From assembly GCA_946902985.2 (NCBI GenBank), contig OX336391.1:147573545-147637544 (forward strand): DNA of 64,000 nt. Direction: 5' to 3'. Below are positions 56,446 through 64,000 of the stretch, piece after piece. Origin of the DNA: Meconema thalassinum (lineage: Eukaryota > Arthropoda > Insecta > Orthoptera > Tettigoniidae). A model generated the notes under the pieces. It was given only the letters and a program-made list of their open reading frames with translations, made no database searches and had not been told where the DNA came from. Position numbers and translations under genes: made by a program. Positions within the stretch are counted from its first letter, which is position 1; every line of letters starts with the position of its first letter.

Positions 56446-58002
56446 TTAAAAATACATTAAATAACCATTACAGATCTTCAAAACTGTAAGACTAGTTTAA
56501 CGAGTATTTCAATAATAATTCAATGTGTTTCCTTTTATGATAGTTTTCAGAAAATGTTTGAAATAAATGGTATGATTATCTTAATAACTGAATTACTTTC
56601 AAAACATTATGTTTGATATTATCGGCCTACAGCCCTATACTTACCTGATCACTTTACTAATATGCATATAGGGAATTTTCCAGCTCTGACGCGATGATGA
56701 ATAGGAACTGGACTCAGACCAACTACGAGTTGAGACATGTTGTCACCAGGTTTGCATGCCATGGTTTCCATCATGCGGTCTGCACCAATAAGCGATTTCA
56801 TGAACCTTGTGATTCGTGTGTGTGTGTAAACTGTGTGATGTTCGGTGTGGCAGATACCACTTGCAATTTTGTAAAAGTAGATCAAAATCATTGTGTGATT
56901 ACGCTAGACAATAAGGCACATTGTGTGCAAAAAGAATGACAACTATGTAATCGGAAAGAAGCTTTTCATTTTTATGACATTCTTTCCTTGTATGGCCATT
57001 GGCTGCGATCAATAAATATTATATAGGCCTAATACTGTGTTTTACGTTCAAAATAGTTATTAATATAAATGTAGTTGAGATGGCTCTTTTAAAATCAATT
57101 TACTGGCCCTAGCTCCCAATAGGTTGGCCAGCCCTGGTGTATTGGTTTCCATTCATCCTGTGATGAGACACATACATACACGAGGCTGTTAAATCGCTTC
57201 CACTCGGTCTGAATGCCTGAGGTGATTACCACGGACTCTAGCAAGTAATCTTCAGTTTCATGGTCTCACTTTTTATGAACCCAGGTGGTATGTTTAACGG
57301 AATGGTAAATACTCACCCGGCTTACGACTTGCCTGCGGTCTATACCCGCGCTTGTAGGATCTCTCTTGGTGCAAACATCTAGAATGTGTTTATACAGACC
57401 GTGCTAAGAGCCGTATTATTCTTCTCAGACAGTGCTCGCTCGTGGGACGTACTCTGTAAATAGTTCATTGCTCTAAATGTACCGTACGTCGAATTGATTC
57501 TAAACTCCACTGTTCTAAGTTGACATCATTTTTCACGAAAATGAAGATACTGTTAGAGAATAGACAGAGCGGTATGTAAGCACTCAAATTGATTTCATCC
57601 CACATTTTTGATTCCTGATAACTCGATTTATCTTTTACTAACAGTACCCGGCATGCGTCACAATGCCAATCAAGGAAGAAAATGTTAAAGTGAACAAACT
57701 TTAACCATTTATATCTTTCTGTAATTTGAATCAGAATAATTATAATCACTTTCTTGTGGACACGATAACTACCATCATTTTGCACCAATCAAATACAATA
57801 AAACCATACAAAATGCGGGTCGAGTTCGTTAATGGGCAAAATTGGACAAAGGGGGTGGAAATAAGGTGCCTTTTTCGACAGCGTAACAATTGGGTATAAC
57901 TTGCTTAGTATGTGAAAATTCGATTCCTTTCAAAGTTCGTACTATTCTTCGGATAAGGGCCAAAAACGTATCTCATCAAGCTCAATTATGGAGGAAGGAT
58001 CG
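56446..58002. other. Unassigned
   Basis: Small frames on both strands (56649-56939, 57465-57788) have no motif that I recognise. No repeat signature. Confidence 0.4.
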
Positions 58003-58170
58003 AGGACAAGAACTGTAGGGGTAGACCAAGGTTAGAATATGTTCAACAGATTGCCTCGATGTAGGGTTTGGTAGCTATGTAGAGATGAAACGCTTAGCTC
58101 AGGACAGGGAGCCATGGAGGTTTGCATCAAACCAGTCAAAAGACTGAAGACTCAAGCAACACATCAAAAC
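58003..58170 (+). pseudogene. LINE 3' end fragment
   Basis: GGTAGACCAAGGTTAGAATA (GRPRLEY) through AAGACTGAAGACTCAAGCAA matches 22366-22474 plus 22859-22886. A strongly 5'-truncated copy of the same family. Confidence 0.72.
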
Positions 58171-58399
58171 CGTTTATAATGGCCAATAGCCCTCTAAATA
58201 TTACCTAAAACGTTTATCAGAAAGAATTTCTGATACGACCCACCATTACGCCAAGGGATGAACAAAATGTTTTCGGTATTCTAAGAAGCTGGGGCTTCTC
58301 GTATGCTAAGAATGTAGAACGTCCATAGGTATGCCGCAATTGGCAAATTAATGGCATTAGAAGTACTTTTCTTTGCTCGGTGAAATCTACCTCCACCTT

Positions 58400-59480
58400 T
58401 AGTACAGTACAGCTGGAATGGTTTTGTTCCAAAAACTGTGCTATGGTTGGCTTTTTGTAAATGGTTAGAAAAGCACAAAAAAGCTTAACTCTGAATTTTA
58501 GAATAATTTGCACGATCATTTTGTCGGAAAACTCAAAGAACATTGAAAAGCGTTTTTCTCTGAATCGACGTATTTTAAAGAAAAGTTTTTTAACCAAAAA
58601 ATGTAGAGGACATTGTCACCTACAATTTGTCCCATTGAAGTTATGTCATACGTTTTGAAATGCAGAAGCTAGGTGGCGCCAAAGTTTCCAAAAAAGTGTT
58701 TTTTCACTTTTCGTCCTAGAAAAAATAGTTGGTTTTTTTTTTCACAAAAGAGTGATTCAGAAATTTGTTCCTCTCAAAATTGTCTGCAAAGTTATAGCGC
58801 AGCAAATGCAACGCTGCGTAGTCATGGCTACTATTGTTACTGCGGAGAGAGCGGTGGGCATAATTTAGACAGGGACCGGTGTCGGACAGCTGCCTAAGGC
58901 TCGGTCAAACATGACGCGGTCGGTGATTGTTAATTAGCTCAAACATTCATATCTATTTCAATCACAACGTTTCAATCATAACTGTACACATATTAACCTT
59001 TGTGCCATCTGAATAGTACAATTTTCTCACTTCGGCAGACTATAACTTTGGAATGGTAAGGCGGAGGAAAAAAAATGTTTCAATAAATGTTGTAGACAAT
59101 TTTGAGAAGAACAAATTTCTGATTCGTTCTTTTGTGAACAAAACATTTTTTCTAGGACAAGTGTAAAAACACTTTTTTGAAAACTTTGGCACCACCTAGC
59201 TTCTGCATTTCAAAACGTATGACATGACCTCAATGAGACGAATTGTAGGTGACAATGTCCTCTACATTTTTTGTTTAAAAATTTTTTCTTTAAAATATGT
59301 CGATTCACAGAAAAACGCTTTTCAATGTTATTTTGAGTTTTCCGACAAAATGATCGTGCAAATTATTCTAACATTCAGAGTTAAGCTTTTTTTGTGCTTT
59401 TCTAACGATTTACAAAAAGCCAACCAAAGCACAGTTTTTGGAACGAAAGGGTTTTTTTTCTGTGCAGCTGTCCTGTACTA
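58400..59480. mobile_element. 1.08-kb foldback element with about 390-bp arms
   Basis: Outer words AGTACAGTACAGCTG (58401) and CAGCTGTCCTGTACT (59465) are inverted. The arms match through GATCATTTTGTCGGAAAACT and AAATGCAGAAGCTAGGTGG to about 58797 and 59040. The 240-bp centre contains a GC-richer segment. Frames at 58217-58597 (minus) and 59224-59541 mirror each other and are not genes. Confidence 0.85.
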
Positions 59481-59515
59481 CTTCCAGCGTGCCGAGAGGG
59501 ATATTCAGCCTATTT

Positions 59516-60995
59516 TCAATTTTGAAAAAATAGGCTTATGAGACCACCTTTTGTCCGTGTGTCTGTGTGTGCGTGTGTGGGTGTGAGGGTGTGTGAAGTG
59601 TGTGTGTGTGCGTCCCCACCTAATAACCTCTAAACGGCTGGAGCGATTTCAATGAAACTCGGTAAGTTCATAGCACTATTCCGGGCGACTCCGACCGTGC
59701 GGTTGTGCGAAATATTTCACCAGCATTAAATATCTACGAAACTATTCCCGATATCACCCTGGATTTTTTTACGGTGATAAAGGGAACTACTAGAAGTTCA
59801 CCTATGTGACATTTGAAAACCTGGTAACTACAAAACCAACATGGCGGCCACGCGAATTTGCGACATTTAAATTTCTCGCGATTTAACCAACCAAACAAAA
59901 TAAAACTTGGTATATATGTTTATACACATTGTAATGCACCGAAATCTAACTTCGTTGAATTGTTTACAAAACCACAAGATGGCGGTTGTGCGAAATATTT
60001 CACCGGCATTCTATATCTCGGAAACTATTAGCGGTATCACCCTGAAATTTTGTATGGAGATAAAGGGCACTACTGGAAGTTCATCTGTAAGACTTTCAAA
60101 AACCGGTTAACTACAAAAGGTACATGGCGGCAAAGCGAATTTGAAAATTTTCAATAGACCTTTCTCGCGATTTAATGTTCCAAACGCAATGAAATCTGGT
60201 ACAGGAAATGTTTATACACATTGTAATGCACTGGTATCTAATTTAGTTCAATTGTTTACATAACCTCAAGATGGCGGAAGTGCGAATTTTAAAATTAAGT
60301 TTTTATTTCTTGTGTTGTAATCATGCGATGGAAGTGAAAGTTTGAATAATGAACCTACGCAATAATTTTCCTTTAATGGTACATGACTCTATGGTCTATA
60401 CATTTAACAATCCAGCATGGCGACCATCCGAAATATTTAGACGGCTCTGAATATCTACGAATCTATTATAGCAATCAAACTGAATTTTTTATGTTCATAG
60501 GGACTATAAACTTAAGTTCACCTATAGGATTTTAAATAACCTGGTGATCACAAATCCAACATGGCGGTGACACGAAGAATAAATATTCACATGGACGTTT
60601 CTCGCAATTTAACCATCCGAGAGCAGTGAAACTTGAAACAGTAAATCCTTATACGAATGTTAATCCACTGGCATCTAATTTATTTCAATAGTTTCCATAA
60701 CTAAAAGATGGCTGCTGTGCGAAATTTTAAAATCTCGTTTTTACTTCTTGTGTCCTAATCATGCGATTGTAGTTTGAATGCTACAAGTACACAATACTCT
60801 TCATGTAACAGTACATAACTCTAGGACCTACATATATAAAATCCAACATGGCGACCATCCGAAATATTTAGTCGGTTCTCAATATCTACGAATGCATTAC
60901 AGTAATCAAACTGGTATTTTGTATGTTGATAGAGGCAGTTAACATAAGTAGGATGTATGAAAATAGGCTGTATAGTTCTTCACGGAACTACTTGT
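59516..60995 (+). mobile_element. HINE-A copy 7 (complete)
   Basis: The 5' repeat AGCCTATTTTC (59517-59527) has a hairpin partner and a GT tract (59557-59612). ATGGCGG-type boxes sit at 59841, 59979, 60124, 60271, 60417, 60561, 60708 and 60848. The inverted repeat GAAAATAGGCT is at 60959-60969, then the stem-loop and ACTTGTT. This is the best reference copy for the family. Confidence 0.8.
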
Positions 60996-61059
60996 TTGAA
61001 ACTGGTTTCTGGCACATGTCCTTTCTAAGCGAGATATCTCACGGTCGAAATCAAAATCT

Positions 61060-62440
61060 AACAAGAAGTTCCGTGACGAACTAAAGAGCCTACTTTTCAT
61101 GCCAATGATTAATCTACAGTGTATGAACCTATCTAAAATAATCACGAAATTCAGTTGGTAATATCAAAATGTCTATTTAGTTCGAAATATACCTGGTATA
61201 ATGTCGCCTAATAGAGCACTACAGTTGGCAGCCCTGGTGACTGAATAGATTCTTAGTTCCATCTCTTAAGGTACAGAATAATAAATTAGGTTGAAGTCCA
61301 ATGGACGTTACATTGGATCTATCAGCACGCGTAAATGCATGTTGGCAACAATGTCATGCGTGTGCTAGTCAGAAATAATCTGAAATACTATGATATCTTG
61401 TTGTGCAAATTTTGGATGAAATACATTTATTAGTATAGAAGTTACATGTATTTTAAAACTGGACCTATCAGCAGGCATAGAATCATGTTGGCAGCACTGA
61501 CTTATATTAATTACTCCAAATTAATCTAGAATGTCAGGTGCTATGCGTGTGCAAAGTATAGAGCTGTTGGCTTGCATTCTTTCTGATATATTGATATTAG
61601 GATATAAAAATATAGACAGCATTTATTAACAGTTGGCAGCCCTTATTGCACTTAAGAATACTTGTAGTCATATCTGGTATGTTACACATAGCACATACGA
61701 AATTTGGTTGAAATCCAACTGATAGTATAGAAGTTGCATGTATTTAAAAATTGGTCCTATCAGCAGGCTTAGAATCATGTTGGTAGAACTGACGTACATA
61801 ATTTACTCCAAATTATTCTAAAATGTCAGGTACTACACGTGTTCATAGTTTAAAGCTGTCGGCTTGCATACTTTGTGATATATTGGTATTTGGATAAAAA
61901 ATATAGAGAGCAATTATTAACAGTTGGCAGCCCTGGTGGCCCTTAAGGATACGCTCAGTCATATCTGTTTATGAACACATATTACATACAAAATTTGGTT
62001 GAAATCCAATTGATAGTGTAGAAGTTATATGCATTTAAAAAGTGGACCTATCAGAAGGCTTAAAATTATTTTGGCAACACTGTCATGTATGGCCTCCTGG
62101 AAATTAAACTGAAATAGTATTGTCTATATATGTGCCAATTTTGGAAAAGCTCCCATGCATACCTTCCAAGATATCCAAATTTCTAGTGCGTTTTTTCAGC
62201 AGTTGGTAGCACTGACATCATTTTCAAATATGGACGTGAGATATTCCGGTATACATCTTTACTCATACTTAATTTGGTTTCGATTGCTGCAGCCGTTTAG
62301 GAGTTGATAGAGGGGGACACACACACGGCCAGACAGACAGACAGAAGGACGGACAGACAGACAGACAGACAGACATTTTCCCGGATCGATCTCATAAGTC
62401 TGCTTTTTCCTCATTTTTGCAAAATGTGAAAAGTAGGCTA
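61060..62440 (-). mobile_element. HINE-B copy 3
   Basis: Ends at 61060 (ACAAGAAGTTCCGTGACGAA) and 62440 (GTAGGCTA), with a GACA run (62331-62374) in place of a TG run. Units of about 300 bp are marked by AATCTAGAATGTCAGGTGCT (61530) and TAAAATGTCAGGTACTACAC (61819). Confidence 0.72.
62331..62374. repeat. GACA microsatellite
   Basis: (ACAG)n with a few changes, inside HINE-B copy 3. Confidence 0.9.
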
Positions 62441-62954
62441 AAAAATAATCGAAACATTTGCCACTAGATAGCGGCGGTGATCTGTGCCTTAGAATGCCTT
62501 CTTTTTAAGAGGTCATATTTTACGAAGCGGTGTTTCCTATACCCTGCAGGCCTTTGCTTAAAAATTCCTACGAGTTGTAGCCCATACCAACAACAGCATC
62601 AGTCTGCATTATTGAATCAGCAGCCAGAATGAACAAATACAAGCAAGCACAGAAAGCGATTCATAATTCTGCATGCACCATCAGTAAATATGGGTAATTT
62701 ATACAGCAGAGCTGTGTGCAAATCTATGTCAATATTCAGCAGTTTATTGGGCTGCGATATCTCCATTATCATAACACAGAGGGAGAATTCAATAGGACTG
62801 ATCATCCCTTTTATAAATTGGCATAATCACTTTGAATCAATATTATTAAAGTTGTTGTTTTTTTGTGGGGGGGGATTCTTGCTATGATTAGCCTCACAAG
62901 TGAACACGAACTTTGAGTCAGGGTTCTGTACGACTGATTTTGATTCGTCAAGGT
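62441..62954. other. Unassigned
   Basis: No gene or repeat recognised. Confidence 0.4.
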
Positions 62955-63222
62955 ATTCTAGATCCTTCCGGGATTTAACTTGAAGAGAAACCAGTGGGTA
63001 AAGTTAAATCGCCTAAGAACAGGTCACGCCACATGTAACGACATGCTTCATAAATGGGGACTTTGTGATTCTCCTTCCTGTAACTGCGGAGCTCCTCTTC
63101 AAACCGTAGAGCATATTATTCAAGAATGCCCGCTGAGGAAGTATGCTGGATCACCACAAGATGTTGGTTCTGCTGCACCTCCCTTTCTAGACTGGCTTCA
63201 ACAATTGGTTATCTCGTTGTGA
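62955..63222 (+). pseudogene. LINE ORF2 C-terminal zinc-knuckle fragment
   Basis: The frame 62980-63222 reads LNRLRTGHATCNDMLHKWGL, CDSPSCNCGAPLQTVEHIIQ and ECPLRKY. The LRTG...C...L.KWG...SP.C.CG...T..HII..CP arrangement is the cysteine-histidine motif at the end of many arthropod LINE ORF2 proteins. The stop is probably the native one. The rest of the element is absent. Confidence 0.75.
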
Positions 63223-63267
63223 ATGCGAAAGCAACCAATGTTCTAGTGATGTATATATTGTACATAT

Positions 63268-64000
63268 TGTTACGGCTGTGAGTTTGTGTCATCGCTCGCC
63301 GCTTGAGTCACAACTGCCCCAGGGGCTGGGCTGTGGCTTGCCTCCTGTGTTGCGCGCGCCTTATGCAACAGGGCTACTACAGACAAAGGGATAGTCCAGA
63401 AGATTCGTGTCTGGACCAGCGGTGGAAACCTCGAGAAGCCGTGGACTCTGGATGGATCTAGAACCATTTATTGAGTCACCGGCCTGCTATATAAGAGTGA
63501 CCCGTTAAGCAGTAATTGGTGTTGTGCTTTGTACTGCCCCCGTAATTGAATTATGTAGAGACCGCGGTGGCTATATTTGAAATTATAAGGAGAGTTATGG
63601 ATGTCATAGTTATGACGTGGGTAGTCATGACGTAAGCACGGATGACGCAAATGCTATGCTAGCAGGCTACTTGAGCTGAGATGCTCAGTGACGTCAGCAT
63701 TTAGTCGAGAATGTTCCAAGATGTACGACGCAGTCGCAGGAAACGAGGAATTCTGCTGAGGAAGAAACTATGCTATTGGAGGAGAGGCATGAACCAATGA
63801 ACGATAGTTTAAAGGAAGACGGAGATTGCTGAAACTATGGTATTTTTATTACTTTTGGAATGCAGAATTGTGGAAATCCATTAGCAGTAAAAGCATTGAT
63901 TTGGAATTTTGGTGAAATTCATTTTCAGTTTTTGAATTTTGAAAATCCGTCATGTATTAACGAAGTTGGAAGTTTCAGCGATGACGCAGTATCACGCTTT
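63268..64000 (+). promoter_or_regulatory. Possible LTR start with TATA box and CRE-like cluster
   Basis: TGTTACGG at 63268 is a common beginning of Ty3/gypsy-type LTRs. TATATAAG lies at 63488-63495. Four TGACG words follow (63613, 63628, 63643, 63689), the last a perfect TGACGTCA. The partner LTR or primer site would lie beyond the window, so this is tentative. Confidence 0.3.

Noticed and set aside
58217..58597. 126-codon minus-strand frame
   Set aside because: Mirrors the frame at 59224-59541 across the palindrome; not an independent gene.

Overview
The window looks like repeat-dense, non-coding DNA from a large animal genome, most likely an arthropod and probably an insect with a large genome. 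The evidence is AT-rich intergenic sequence, long ATT and TG microsatellites, tRNA-headed SINEs of an arthropod style, and Tc1/mariner, hAT, BEL/Pao, LINE and Helitron-type remnants. An orthopteran-like (Polyneoptera) host is a guess from the SINE style. I found no host protein gene that I can defend. The only long intact reading frames are a Tc1-type transposase (28462-29487, minus) and a LINE reverse transcriptase (42250-43473, plus).

The dominant signal is a set of related non-autonomous elements, called HINE-A, -B and -C here. Each has a short terminal repeat (AGCCTATTTTC or AGCCTACTTTT), a second inverted copy of it forming a 5' hairpin, and a TG microsatellite. Near the other end each has an inverted copy of the 5' repeat, then a small stem-loop, then ACTTGTT. 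This matches the Helentron/HINE (DINE-1-like) structure rather than classical Helitrons. HINE-A carries up to nine tandem units of about 145 bp, each with an ATGGCGGC box resembling a YY1/Pho site. HINE-B carries units of about 300 bp. Two canonical Helitrons (TC...CTAG, A/T flanks, 3' hairpin) are also present: 12879-14645, holding eight 166-bp repeats, and 4397-10962, holding a 1.13-kb tandem array.

Layout: 1-2864 is HINE-B with HINE-A nested in it. 3235-11010 is HINE-A split by a 6.6-kb Helitron, which is itself hit by a SINE and by HINE-C, which in turn carries another SINE. 11531-12155 is a deleted TA-flanked element. 12879-14645 is the second Helitron. 14942-17417 is HINE-B holding a hAT derivative. 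18491-19690 is a 1.2-kb palindrome. 20368-22886 is HINE-A beside a SINE-interrupted LINE. 22887-28000 is mostly unassigned, with one CpG-rich promoter-like patch. 28267-29731 is the intact Tc1 element. 31.7-38.8 kb holds MITEs, a TIR element enclosing HINE-A, and a palindromic element. 39.5-46.8 kb holds SINEs and several LINEs. 47.7-51.3 kb holds Tc1 and BEL/Pao wreckage. 51.9-59.5 kb holds three large foldback-type inverted repeats plus hAT pieces. 59.5-62.4 kb holds HINE-A and HINE-B. The last 730 bases may be the start of an LTR.

Target-site duplications or conserved flanks support several insertions and give a relative age order: HINE-A into HINE-B; Helitron into HINE-A; SINE and HINE-C into the Helitron; SINE into HINE-C; hAT into HINE-B; SINE into LINE coding sequence. 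The genes do not form a host pathway; the window is a record of successive transposition.
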